NCBI GenBank assembly: GCA_009363875.1
Contig: CM018685.1
Span: forward strand, 56,679,087-56,743,086
DNA: 64,000 nucleotides
Source: Mikania micrantha
Lineage: Eukaryota > Streptophyta > Magnoliopsida > Asterales > Asteraceae
Direction: 5' to 3'
Shown: positions 25,648-38,200 of the stretch, in pieces
Position numbering within the stretch: position 1 is the first letter of the stretch
Layout of the letters: each line of letters begins with the position of its first letter
Position numbers and translations under genes: made by a program
Notes under the pieces: model-generated
What the model was told of the DNA's origin: nothing
The model's database searches: none
Seen by the model: only the letters and a program-made list of their open reading frames with translations

Positions 25648-25705
25648 TTCTAATTACTTCTTAGGCTACTTAGGGAAAATCCCCTTTTTATTTGAACCTC
25701 TCCCT
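25648..25705 (-). repeat. Right terminal inverted repeat of the MULE
   Basis: This is the complement of 13939-13998. It is followed by tatatatataatataatata. Confidence 0.85.
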
Positions 25706-25811
25706 ATATATATAATATAATATAATTTACAATAATAATTAAAACTAAGAATAACCCAAGTATATTTTGATTATAAAATGCAATATGCTTAATTATAGCC
25801 CAAGTATATAT

Positions 25812-26012
25812 TGTGATAAACCAAAACTAATATCCAAGATTCAAGACTCAAGCACCTCATTTCATTGATCAACAACTTTATATATACATCATCATAATTA
25901 TTGTAACTATAGAATTAAATGGGGAAGATGAAGAGAAAGAGGAGTAATTAGTATGGAATTAAATGGGGAAGATGAAGAGAAAGAGGAGTAATTAGTATGG
26001 AATACATAACAC
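25812..26012 (-). repeat. 3' LTR of the copia element
   Basis: It is about 200 bp long and contains a roughly 40-bp internal tandem duplication (gaattaaatggggaagatga, twice). Confidence 0.93.
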
Positions 26013-26201
26013 TCCCCCTCATACGTATTACTACTCATCATACACTTATTAATAAAATACTTCATGATGTTTCAGGACAGATAGAATAATTGATACTGCT
26101 GGATCAATTATGCTGCCTCATTAAAACCTTACCAAGAAACCCAATGGGACAAAACTTGGTGAAGGAAAAAGAGTACAGTGTGTATGATGCTCCCCCTTAA
26201 T

Positions 26202-27946
26202 TTAATAAACGTCTTTTAATCTACGAAGTCCAATTTTATGTGATAGTTGCTCGAAACTGCTTCTAGGCAAAGACTTTGTAAATAGATCTGCTAGATTTTC
26301 ACTTGATTTGATTTGACGAACATCGATTATTTTATCCTTTTGTAAGTCATGCGTTGAGAAAAACTTTGGTGAGATATGCTTTGTTCTATCACCCTTGATA
26401 TAACCTTCTTTGATCTGAGCTATGCAAGCAGCATTGTCTTCATAGATAATTGTCGGGTCTTTCTTGATCTCTTCTAATCCACATGTTTGTTGTATGTGAT
26501 TAATCATTGATCTTACCCACACGCATTCTCGACCAGCATCGTATAGTGCTATCAACTCAACATGATTTGATGAAGTTGCTGTTAGTGTTTGCTTTGTCGA
26601 CCTCCATGAGATTGCTGTGCCACCATATGTAAATACATAACCTGTTTGAGACCGAGCTTTATGTGGATCTGATAAATATCCAGCATCAGCATAACCAACA
26701 AGTAGAGACTTTTCATTTTTCTGGTAAAATAAACCTAAATCTCGTGTCCACAAAGAAATCTGAATATATGTTTTATTCCAGTCCAATGTCTGTGTGTTGG
26801 ATTTGAACTATATCTTGCTAGTACATGTACCGAAAATGCAATATCAGGTCTCGTGTTATTTGCAAGATACATAAGAGCACCAATTGCACTCAAGTATGGT
26901 ACTTCTGGACCAAGTATTTTTTCACCATCTTCTTGAGGACGATAAGGATCTTTACGTGCTTCTAGCGATCGGACAACCATGGGTATGCTAAAAGGATGAG
27001 CTTTGTCCATATTAAAACGTATTAACATCTTTTCGATGTAGTTTGACTGATGAACAAATGTACCGTTGCAAAGATGCTCGAATTGCAGGCCGAGACACAA
27101 TTTCGTGGTACCAAGGTCTTTCATTTCAAATTCTTTCTTTAATAGTTCAACAGTTTTTTCAATCTCATCAGGAGATCCAATTATGTTTATATCGTCAACA
27201 TAAACTGCTATTATAGTGAATTTTGAGAGAGATCTTTTTATAAAAACACATGGACTGATTACATCAGACTTGTATCCCTCCTTTTTAAGATATTCACTTA
27301 GTCGATTGTACCACATACGACCAGATTGTTTTAGACCATATAAAGATCTTTTGAGTTTTATTGAACACATTTCTTTAGGTGTTGATTTTAATGCTTCGGG
27401 CATTTTTAATCCTTTAGGGATTTTCATGTAGATGTCATTTTCTAGGGTCCCATATAAATATGCAGTGACGACATCCATAAGTCTCATTTTAAGTCCTTCA
27501 GAGACTGTGAGGCCAATTAAAAATCGAAGGGTTATCGCATCCACTACAGGGGAATACGTTTCCTCATAATCAACTCCAGGGATTTGGGAAAACCCTTGGG
27601 CCACTAGCCGGGACTTATATCGTACAATTTCATTCTTTTCATTTCGTTTTATAGCAAATACCCACTTATAACCGACTGGTTTGATGTCTATGGGTGTTCT
27701 TACTACGGGTCCGAAAACATTTCGTTTTTCAAGTGAATCTAACTCAGCCTTCAAGGCTTCTTGCCATTTTGGCCAATCATTTCTGTGCATGCACTCTTCT
27801 AGAGTCTTAGGTACGTAATCGTTTTCATTTATTACGTCTGTCGCTATAGCAAAAGCGAATATATCATCAACACATGTTTTATCTCGGTTTAATATCGTAC
27901 TATTTTGTACATAATTAATAGAGATCTCATCTTTATTTGGTACCAA
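26202..27946 (-). pseudogene. Copia reverse transcriptase and RNase H, frameshifted
   Basis: The first part (27946-26735) carries the copia reverse transcriptase: KPVGYKWVFAIKRN near its start, the LMDVVTAYL region, and the catalytic YVDD box. It then loses frame near 26745, where one base appears to be missing just after the FLCG codons. The second part (26786-26202) holds RNase H with ADAGYLSDP, SNHVELIAL and YEDNAAC, and ends in TKSLPRSSF. The upstream junction to integrase is also out of frame near 27950-27980. There a short sequence, tcttctgaaatt, is repeated with a 17-bp period. The enzyme would copy element RNA in virus-like particles, but this copy cannot make the full polyprotein. 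Confidence 0.9.
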
Positions 27947-29712
27947 TGTTTCTTCTGAAATTTATTTTCTTCTGAAATTATGTTAGTCTCTTCTGGGACA
28001 TCTACCTCTGCTGGGGTTTCATTTGTAATGATTTTTGATATTTCACCAACCATGTTATTTTGCTCTTTTCGTTTACGTGGATTCTTATCTTTGGAGCCAA
28101 TTGGTCTCCCACGCTTTCTTTGTATGGTAACCACTTCTGGGATTACTTCAATTCGAGCAGGTGCATTTGATGTTGGTATATGTGACTTTGTCACTTTATT
28201 TGTGTCTGTGAATGCATCTGGTAATTCATTTGCTATTCTTTGCAAATGTATAATCTTTTGAACTTCAGATTCACATTGACCACTTCGAGGGTCGAAATTT
28301 GATAACAACGTTGCATTCCATGTTATTTCTTCTGTTACCAGTCTTTCTATATTCTTATCTCCCCCTAAGACTGGAAATATTGTCTCATCAAAATGACAGT
28401 AAGCAAAACGTGCTGTAAACATGTCTCCTGTTAGTGGTTCTAAGTACTTAATAATGGATTGGGAGTTAAAGCCAATATAAATACCCAATCTTCTCTGGGG
28501 TCCCATTTTGGTGCGTTGTGGTGGTGGTATTGGAACATAAACCGTGCAACCAAATATTTTCAGATGAGACAGACTTGGTATTCTTCCAGATACCAACTGT
28601 AAAGGAGAATATTCATGATTAGCAGTTGGTCTTAATCTAACCAGTGCAGCAGCATGCAAAATAGCATGACCCCATGCAGAAGATGGTAATTTGCATCGCA
28701 TCAAGAGTGGTCTAGCGATTAACTGCAATCGTTTAATTAATGATTCTGCTAAACCATTTTGTGTGTGAACATGTGCTACCGGATGTTCAACATTGATCCC
28801 AATTGACATACAATAGTCATTAAAAGCTTGGGATGTAAATTCTCCTGCATTATCCATTCGAATAGTTTTGATTTGATGTTCAGGGAAATTTGCTCTCAAT
28901 TGTATGATTTGGGCTAACAACCGAGCAAATGCTACATTTCTAGTAGCCAGAAGACTCACATGTGACCATCATGAAGATGCATCAATTAAGACCAAGAAAT
29001 AACGAAATGGGCCACACGAGGGATGTATAGGCCCACATATGTCACCTTGAATTCTTTCCAAAAATGAGGGATTTTCTTGTAATATTTTGGATTGTGAAGG
29101 TCGAGTAATGAGTTTTCCAAGAGAGCATGATGCACATGATAATTCTTGTGCTTGCAAGATTTTTAAGTCATTGAGAGGGTGTCCTGTCGCATTTTTGATT
29201 ATGCGCCTCATCATTGTGCTACCAGGGTGACCTAGTCGATCATGCCATATGGTGAATATGTCCTTATCTTGTGATTTTTGATTATTCACCATATATGACT
29301 CAATAGGATTGATATTTGTACAATATAATCCAGAGGATAGAGCATTTAATTCTTCAACAACGGTATCTTGACCATTTTTGTTGGTGATAATGTGTAGATA
29401 TTCAATATTGTTTTTAGATATTGTTTTGAGGTGATAACCGTTTTTTCGAATATCTTTAAAACTAAGTAAATTCCTTCTTGATTTACTTGAGTACAATGCA
29501 TCATTTATAATCAGTTGGGTACCTGAAGATAGGATAATACATGCTCTTCCCGAGCCTTCAATGAGGTTACAGATACCAGAGATAGTAGTAATAGGTGTCT
29601 TTCTAGGAGATAACTCAGAGAAAAATTTCTTATGTTTAAGAATAGTGTTAGTTGTACCACTATCTACTATACATTCATCACCAATAATAGCTTTGTTGGA
29701 GCTTGGAGACAT
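27889..29712 (-). pseudogene. Copia protease and integrase, with an in-frame stop
   Basis: The protease shows the DSG active-site triad (VDSGTT) close to the start of the 29712-28969 frame. It is followed by the integrase zinc site (HDRLGHPG ... CASC). The core begins at GDICGPIHP and is cut by a TGA at 28969-28971, directly before WSHV. The frame continues to 27889 with the rest of the core (DNAGEFTSQ and HTQNGLAES) and a basic tail containing KRGRPIGS. The stop looks like a CGA-to-TGA change. The stretch between gag and this frame (29713-29871) is also closed. Confidence 0.88.
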
Positions 29713-29871
29713 AATTCTGTAGAAATGATATTATAAAATCAACACAAAATATAAGTCAAAACCATAACAATAGCTTAAACGAGGTCAAAACCAAACAAAA
29801 CAAAGTCAAAACCAAAACAAACGAAATCAAAACCAAACATGGTTATCGTCTAAAGAAATTAAACATAATGT

Positions 29872-30882
29872 TTAAACGTCTCGAACATTCTCGATGAAAT
29901 CACATGCTTCTAGATGAGTGTCTGACCAAAAAGCAGGTGATGATGAATTGGGTGCTCCCTCAATCAGGTTTGTTTCAGTTTGTTTCCCTTTTTCTTTCAT
30001 CGTTCGTTGATAAGCTTCAACAAGGTGTTTCGGGGTACGATATGTTCGGGACCAGTGGTTGGACATCCCACATCTATAGCAGATGTTGTCTTTGTCCCCG
30101 CTAACTCTCCCTTTGTGTGGTCGCCCTGTATTCTGCCGACTTGATCCACGCCCACCATCAATCTTAGTATTATGGGACTCTCGATGCCATGTGTTACTTC
30201 GTCCACGCCCACGCCCACGCCCACGACCTCTATGAGGACCACCACTTCTCCCTCTGCCACGTTTGCTCCGAGTACTTATCGCGTTTGTTTCTGGTAATGG
30301 GTTTGTACCGACCGGTCGCGCTTGATGATTTTGAAGTAGAAGTTTATTGTTTTCCTCCGCGACTAGAAGACATGATATCAATTCAGAGTATTTTGTAAAT
30401 TTCCGTTCCCTATATTGTTGCGCCAGTATCAAGTTAGAGGGATGGAACGTTGAGAAAGTCTTTTCAAGCATGTCTTCATCGGTTATGTTATCCCCACATA
30501 ACTTTAGTTCAGAGCTTATGCGAAATAGAGCAGAGTTGTACTCACTGACAGATTTGTAATATTGTAGTCTGAGGTGGATCCATTCTGAACGAGCCTTTGG
30601 GAGCAAAACCAATTTTTGGTGGTCAAATCGGTCTTGTATATTATTCCATAATTCAAGTGGGTCCTTGATGGTGAGATATTCTCTCTTTAGATCTTCATGG
30701 AGGAGATGGCGTAGAAATATCATGGCTTTTGCTTTGTCTTGTAGAGAGGTCTCATTATCGTCAATGATTGTCTCCCCAAGGTTCTTTGCAGTAAGGTGAA
30801 TTTGGGCATCAAGCGTCCACGGTAGGAAGTTTTTCCCAGAGATGTCGAGTGCGACGAACTCAAGTTTTGATAGATTCGACAT
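29872..30882 (-). pseudogene. Copia gag with altered zinc knuckle
   Basis: The likely start is the ATG at 30882 (MSNLSKLEF), not the longer open frame that runs into the LTR. It encodes about 336 residues with the capsid-like UBN2 region (residues 1-200), an Arg/Gly-rich nucleocapsid, and a zinc knuckle. The knuckle reads CYRCGMSNHWSRT then Tyr, where the last zinc-binding Cys is expected. That substitution should weaken RNA binding. The frame ends at a stop before protease, whereas copia elements usually carry gag and pol in one frame. Confidence 0.85.
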
Positions 30883-30947
30883 TTGTATCTGGTTGTGAGT
30901 ATTGGTGGCCTCCAACTTTAACATGCGTAGAGTTCGTGCTGATAACG

Positions 30948-31147
30948 TGTGATAAACCAAAACTAATATCCAAGATTCAAGACTCAAGCACCTCATTTCA
31001 TTGATCAACAACTTTATATATACATCATCATAATTATTGTAACTATAGAATTAAATGGGGAAGATGAAGAAAAAGATGAGTAATTAGTATGGAATTAAAT
31101 GGGGAAGATGAAGAGAAAGAGGAGTAATTAGTATGGAATACATAACA
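30948..31147 (-). repeat. 5' LTR of the copia element
   Basis: This is the partner of 25812-26012. It has two substitutions in the first copy of the internal 40-bp duplication and lacks one A. Confidence 0.93.
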
Positions 31148-32592
31148 TATATATATTTTTTCCGTGCAAGGTTTTTTTGTTTTTTGTTTTTATATGAATT
31201 TGTTATTTGCAATGAGATTCAAGACTAGAGGTGAACTAAAAAACCGGTTTGGGTTTTCAAACCGGTATTTAGTGGACATCAAACCTGTTCTAGTCAAACC
31301 GGTCTAAACCACCGGTTTGACATAGATTCGAGATTTTGGTTTTAAAACCGGTTTCAAACCACTTCAAATCTTTTTCAACCCATTCAAACCGGTTCCAACC
31401 CCTCCATGGATGAAGGATTTAAGGTCACAACGAAAGGAGTTTAGACTACTGGTTGATGGAGATGAAGTTGTCGCACACAGGAAATAGGAAAGCTAAGTGC
31501 TGCCGTTCGAGTATGGGAAAAAAACAAGGAAGAAAGGCAGTCGTAGGGTTTTGATGCCACAAGGTATTTAATTACCTAATTATACTCTAGCCCCTAATGT
31601 TTACCTCTGTTTTTTTTAAGATTCCCAAATCTTGTTGAACTCAAGTTTCTTTTATCTCATTTCAAACCCAAATTATACCACAATAATTTACCGGATTTTG
31701 GAGTGTTACATGCAAGCTAGCAATTAGAGACTTAATTATTTTTTAAAATTTGCTATCAATAGTTGTGGTTTCAAGACAATGTTCAGTATGGTTTCAACCA
31801 GAACGAACATAACTGATTATAAGTGAATAAACATAAAGAAATATGGATGAATGATCGTTCATGAATGTACATAAATAAACAACACATTTGTCGATCCATG
31901 TTTGTTTGATTAATGAAATGAATATAGTTGTAAACAAACTGAGGTGAGTAAAGATGGGCTCGGGCTCGACTTGTTTACAAACCGAGCTGAGTTGAGCCAA
32001 CTTTTTTATTTTTAATGTATTCATATAAACGTGTACAAAATATAAAATTTTTATATTTGCTTTTCCTTATAATATAGGAAAGATACTTCATAAACTAATT
32101 ATGTATATTTTTATATTTGCTTTGCTTTTCTTTTTTTCACAAGAAAAGCTCAAAATAACTATACGACTATAGTACACTTGAATACTTAACTAATAATAAA
32201 TTTAAGAACATATAATATGTTATAATTTTGAGTTATAAGTTGCATAAAATATAATTTAGACTTTAACATATAATTTTGTTGTCTTCGTTAAGCTGGAAAA
32301 ATTGTTTTATTTTTAGTTGAAAGGTTAAGTTATAGATATTATTCATGTGACGTACAACTTTTTTTTCTTCGTTTTTTTGGCCTCAATTAAAGTATTTTGA
32401 ATCTTTATTCTCAACTTTATAGTGAAAAGCTTTTTTCTGTAGCTAGCTAGCAAGACTTCATGATTTGAGTTGAGAGGTTATACGTTTGATTCTCAAAACC
32501 TCCTATTTTTTTTCGTTTTTCTAATTAACTAAGTTGCTTTTTCTCCCTTTTTATTTAATTAATTAATTTACTTAAATTATTAGGTTGCAACA
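31148..32592. other. Intergenic stretch with a truncated AACCGG-rich hAT MITE
   Basis: The stretch begins with TA- and T-rich sequence and a 31-bp repeat of 13151-13181. At 31226 tagaggtgaac begins a block rich in aaccggtt words that runs to about 31405. This resembles the left half of the hAT MITEs at 49458 and 50044, but no right end is found. The rest is AT-rich with no gene. Confidence 0.6.
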
Positions 32593-34800
32593 TGTCACAC
32601 CCCCACCTCTCGTCACCTGAGATGAGGTAAGTCGTCACTCTGATATGGTTGCGGACGCATAGTGGTGATGTCTCAGAGATGAAGTGTGACTTACTTGAAC
32701 CGATATCACAGCACACAGATTCACTAGAAATAAATATATTACAAGGGTTTCGTAAATACATCAACATTATAGCTTAATTTATTACTCAATCTAATATCCC
32801 ATAAGTACAAAAGTGTGATGTGCATCCTCACCGTGTCGTCACTGTTGCCCTGCAAAAATGTTGAGTTTAAAACATCAGCACAAAGCTGGTGAGTTCGACA
32901 GTTCAGTTAGAACAATATGATATGATAAGTATGTTCACAAAGAGCTCAGTTCTGGATAACCATGGGACCCGTATCTAGTTCCTTTCGGACGTTCTTGTTC
33001 TTGTTGTAAAGACGATACCCGTCGGTAAGTATCTTGATGCCTCATTGTCTTGATGTCTATCACTAACATTAAGAAGTTGTTTCGGAAACAGGTACCAAAC
33101 ATCCACACAAGGGGAGGAGCAACCCTCCCAGCAAATGGGTTGTCAGCCAATAGTACTATCAATGATTCCTGTTCGGCCCCACATAGGTTCACTAGATACA
33201 GTTCACGAGATGAGGACTTTTGATACTGTGATAGAGATACTAACGGCAAAATCCCATGAAATCACACAAAAGTCACATGAAATCACACAGATAACAGTGA
33301 TGCATATCATATGTTCAAAAAATGTTTAAAGAGTTACCCCGATGTTTATAAAACATTAAAAAAAAGGGTTTGTACGAAACTCACTTGATATCTCACAGTA
33401 GTAGGAACACTCGCAACATGTGCTAACAGTGTAATTCTGTATTAGTTTATGTTTAATAAATTATTTATGTACCAACTTACTGATTAAATCGTTTTGAACG
33501 TCCAATGTCCAAGACATTGCCTTAACAGTCATCAAACCGATGTTTAGTGTTTAACTACTTATTTTAATGTAATATCATACAATGTATGATAATGTAGGAA
33601 CCTATACTGATTCAGGTTCCCAATATTTGGTTGATGACCCACTTGATTAATCAGTATAATCTCAGATTAACCAAATAGTTAATGTTGTTGATTATAATAC
33701 TAAAGCAGTTCCTAGAAAGTTTAATGGCTTAGGAATGATTAATCATTGTTATTGATTACCCAAACATCATGGAATATCACAGTGTAGTATTAGAATAGGT
33801 TTAATAACCATGTTTAACATACTAATCTGACTGTTATCGGAAACATCAGATAATCGTTCCAATAAGTATGTTAATGACTGTGATTAGTTTGCAATACATG
33901 GCTTTCACGTTGCATGTCAAAGATTAATCAAACTAATCATCTACATTGTCATAATCAAATGGTTTAAACCATTATAACCATTGTTATGATTCCATGCAAA
34001 CCGGGCATTACAACGGCTCAAAACAAAGATTTACCCGTTAACAGTTCGAGTTTGTCATTTATAATCAATCCTAGCCATTATCTAGGCAATAATCAACAAT
34101 CCTAACTATATCTTTACGTTCAAAATAATGATTTAATCATTCATAATCAAACCAGAAGGTTAAAATGATTCGTTACCTATTCTGACGAATTCCTGCGGGT
34201 AAAAAGATGATCAGGACTTGTTTTAACACTTCTGAATGCGATCTATGTGATCAAGAGCTTAAAAACTGATGATTTGAAGGTTGTATGGATGAATTTTTCG
34301 TGGGTGGTGGCTGTGTCGTCGAGAGGAAGACAAAAATTTGAGATATGGATGAAATCTTGACTTTTTAACCAAATTTCCGGATTTTCTGGCCCCAGGCGCA
34401 TAGCCCCAAGCCAAACGATGGTATGGGGCGTACCGCGCGGTCCGTGGCTGATTCCAGATATTTTCGTGGTCTCCGGGCGCATCTCCCCGTGTCATCGTGT
34501 GGCACTGGGCGTAACTCCCCAGGGTAATACGTCCATTTTTCGACTAAATCTTCGTTTCGAGATTCCGGGAGCATACGAACTCCGTTTTGAGCACGGTTTT
34601 CGCCTACGTTCACGATTTTTCGAGCTCTTTCCAATGATTATAATCTCAAGACCTAAAGAGTTCAAAATATTTGACCTTTATCTATTGTTATATTTGATTC
34701 AATGTATCTTGAAATCAGAGCTTCGTTTCGCGATTTCGCTTACACTCATTCTCTTTACTTTCGAGTTACGATTCTAACCTGAGAATTTTGAGTTGTCACA
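32593..34800 (-). mobile_element. Gypsy solo LTR, same family as the element at 52.8-64 kb
   Basis: It begins tgtcacacccccacctctcg, as do the LTRs at 52796 and 63140, and ends tgtcaca. The flanks caaca (32588-32592) and cagca (34801-34805) look like a target duplication with one mismatch. The length of 2.2 kb is close to the 2.06 kb of the complete left LTR at 52796. It shares the cctttcggac and gataaccatgggacccgtat stretches with them. No internal coding region adjoins it, so it is a solo LTR. It has drifted much further than the other two. Confidence 0.88.
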
Positions 34801-35212
34801 CAGCATCATTTTGACATTGCTTACATAGTTTGCAAGTGCACCATTTGCATGTGCGCAACTTGTCTTTTTACTGGAATGACAATGTCATGACTCACACATT
34901 TACCCTTTTGATTAGTTAACATAGAAATACATTCAATCCTTCTTCCTTAACTTCAAATTCCACCGTACGCTACATCTAGTTATTTGTATTTTACACCCAC
35001 CTATTCACAATTCTTGAAATACATTATTGCACGAGTTTATATATATAGTAATACAATGATGAGTTCTTTTGTTTATTTTTAATATGGTAATTCTGGTGTT
35101 CATATTTAATAGGATACTCATCTTGAATACAAAGTTTTAAAATTTTCAAGTAGAATATTAAACTTATTACAACATCACTAATTATAGTGTGACAATACTT
35201 ATGCATCATAAA
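34801..35212. other. 3' flank of the receptor-like protein gene
   Basis: No gene is visible. It is AT-rich and would contain the 3' untranslated region of the minus-strand receptor gene. I cannot fix a polyadenylation site. Confidence 0.5.
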
Positions 35213-38200
35213 TCATACCTTGATCAATCTACTCATGAGACGGAAATATGCAGTCCTCCATGATGTGCTAACTATCAACGGAGCCAAAATGATCCAAAAT
35301 CCAATAACAAATCCAAGCACAATGTTAATAATCAACCCCCATTCTAATCCATCATCTTCGTTTTCATGTCTTGTTGTACGAGTTGGTAATTCATTGGGTG
35401 CACATTGATCACATAGCGGAGCCCCACAAAGTTGGTTACCTAAAAAACTAGACTCATTGAAGCTCTGGAGCTGGGTACCAACCGGAATTCTTCCTGTGAA
35501 ATTGTTGCATGACACATTGAAGCTGCTCAAGAAATTCAATCTAGACAAGCTTACGGGAAGTTCCCCGGATAGGTTGTTTATTGATAAATCAAATGATTCA
35601 AGTGCGTTCATGTCTCCTATCTTCTCCGGGATCCTTCCACTCATTTGATTTCTTGATAAATTCAGTGATTTCAACTCTTGAAGGGACGTAAGCTCACTTG
35701 GGATGGGCCCGAAAAAGTTGTTGCTTGAAAGGTCCAACAATGTCTCTAGTCTAAGAAATGATTTGTAGGTGTACTCTTGTCCTTTCATCACTAATGCATC
35801 ACTAGCAGTAATAGACAGTGCCATCACTCCCAAAATCATGTCAAAATCATTTGAGTTAATCATCCCCGTAAGAACGCTAAAGTTGTTGAAGCATCTCGGA
35901 ATAATTCCCGACAGATTATTTTTAGCAAGATCTATAATTTGTATATATGAAAGATAACATAGTTCGTCAGGTATATTTCCGTCTAAATTGTTGGACCTAA
36001 GGTTGAGAATTCTTAACAAGGTGAGTTTTGTTCCAATCCATGGTGGAATGCTTCCAACAAGTTCATTTTTGCCAAGTTGAAGAATATTTAACGATGACAA
36101 GTTCATTAGGGCAGATGGCAATCTTCCTGAGATATTGTTTCCATGCATGTTCAACCATTGCAGTTGCAACAAAGAACCTAATGTCCTTGGAATCTCACCA
36201 GATAAATTGTTATTTTCCAGAATTAGGACACCCAAACTCGGCCACCTGTTCCAGCACTCGGGAATGACACCCGACAAATGATTATATCCCAAAGAAAGAA
36301 ATTGTGTTTCTTCCACACCATTAAAACACAAAAAATGATGTAATGATCCCATCAAAGAATTATTTGACAAATCCAAATATGAAGGCATTAACGAACCAGT
36401 GGAGAAAGAAGGTAAAGTTCCTGTAATCTGGTTAGAGTTTAGGTCGAGTACTTCAAGTTTTGTTGGGAAAAACAAAGTGAATGTACCATTCATATTATTT
36501 TGCGACATGTCTAAATAAGTTAGATTGGGGAATGATCTCCAAAATGACTCGGGAGGCACGGGTGATGAAATGCCTGCATTCCTTATGTCCAGTTTTCTTA
36601 AACCCCTTTGCGAATGAAGCCATAAAGGAAACTCAAGCCCCAAATCCCATGAGTTTAAATACAATAATTGAATCTGGAAAGGGGGGATCCAGTTCGCAAC
36701 TTGCAGTTTTAGGGTTAAGTTGTTGCCTTCTCCATATAGATATTTTAAGCTCACCAGTTTAGCAAAGTGAGCTTCTGTCACGACACCCGTTAACAAATTG
36801 TTGGAAAAGGCTAATGTAGTCAGCTTTGAAAGTTGACTAAGGCTAATGGGAAGGCTTCCGTTCAGTCTATTATAAGAAAGATCTAACATCTTCAACAATG
36901 ACAATCGTTCTATGGAGTCAGAAATTGGACCAGAAAGTCCTGAATCTAGTATAAATAATGACTCCAAACTCGGTGATTCGCAATCGAAAAAACTTTTAAG
37001 AAGGTGTGTTAAACTAATGTTACCAAAATTGTTGTTTGACAAATCAATATCTCTCAAGTTACAAAGGTTACCAAACGAATTAGGTATTGCCTTGGTGAGT
37101 TGGTTTCCAGACACGTAAAGGGTTAGAAGAGAGGTCAAGTTATGAAGGGAATGAAGCGCTGAACTCGAAACACCACAGTAACTAATAATTAAAAATTTCA
37201 AGTTACCAGGCAATTGCTTTAATACCAACGGAGAACTCATGAAATTATTCCCACTGGTGTAAAGCGACTCCAGAGAAGTCAGATTACGGAAGCTATAAAT
37301 ATTACTAGGAAGAGGGTTGTCAAAGTAACATAAACTTAAATCCAATGAAACCACGCTTGTTAGACTGAAAACCCACAATGGAATAGAAGTGTTAACAAAA
37401 TGGTTTTCAGAAATATCAAGCAGGGAAAGGGACGTTAGATTAAAACTGGGAACATGGGGATGTATGTCCGAGAGTTGACAATAAGACAAATGTAGTTCGA
37501 CCAAAGAAGGGAGGGTGTTAATCACCTCAAACCAATCAGTAGCTTTGCTAAGGTCTATCATACTCACATCCAAATGATGCAACCAACGAAGACCTGAAAG
37601 CCATTGCATTTTCATCATGCTTGTTCTATACATATATCTAAGAGAAAGGACACGTAGCTCTGAAATATTCCCAATTTGAGGAGGAATCATCCCACCGAAG
37701 TTTGATTCAGACAGGTTGAGATACCTCAATTTTCCAAGAGAACCTATGAAGCCTGGAATTTGGATCCAATTAAAATCATTGCAGCTCAAATCTAGATACT
37801 TGAGTTGCTTCAGCTCCAACAAGGATGAACTTAAATGCCCTCCTAACCTTTGCTTATCGAGTTCTTTCATTTCTTTATAAGTGACATAGCTTATATGAGG
37901 TCCAGGAAGATGAATCTCGTGGACATGGCCCGTGATGTTATCGCAAACAATTCCAACCCATTTGCAGCAGTCGCTCTTCTCACCAGCCCAAGAAGCAAGC
38001 CGATCTGCTTCGTCTATGAGGCCGTGCTTGAACCGGATAAGGGCTTGTCTCTCACCCTCCATGCATAACGCATCATGAGACTTTTGATTAGAGAAACACA
38101 AATGAAACAAAGCTAAAACAAGAAGCAACCACAAGTGACAATTAGATGATAAATAAGAAATTGAAAACCCAACACTCATATTGCTTTTATTGAAAAAGAA

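Larger units (their letters stand above)
13939..25705. mobile_element. Complete Mutator-like element of Kaonashi type (transposase plus ULP1-like gene)
   Basis: Inverted ends are agggagtggttcccataaaa at the left and, reverse-complemented, agggagaggttcaaataaaa at the right. They stay alignable for about 60 bp through aaggggattttccctaag and agcctaagaagt. Inside are two convergent genes: a ULP1-like cysteine protease (14382-20727, plus) and a MULE transposase (25159-21953, minus). Both have full-length frames and canonical introns. MULEs that carry ULP1-like genes are known in plants as Kaonashi (KI) elements. The expected 9-11-bp target duplication cannot be read because both flanks are TA repeats. 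The two intact genes make an autonomous element plausible. Confidence 0.9.
25812..31147 (-). mobile_element. Copia (Ty1) LTR retrotransposon, recently inserted but coding-defective
   Basis: LTRs at 25812-26012 and 30948-31147 start tgtgataaacc and end cataaca. The target duplication tatat is exact (25807-25811 and 31148-31152). On the minus strand the order is gag, protease, integrase, reverse transcriptase, RNase H, which is the copia order. The purine tract gagggggag adjoins the left LTR (26013-26021), and cgttatcagcacga follows the right LTR as the likely primer site. The LTRs differ by only two substitutions and one indel that I can see. Even so, the coding region has a gag stop, an in-frame stop in integrase and two frameshifts. 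Confidence 0.95.

Noticed and set aside
34243..34777. Several 70-119-codon frames on both strands
   Set aside because: They fall within the GC-richer part of a gypsy solo LTR and have no family features.
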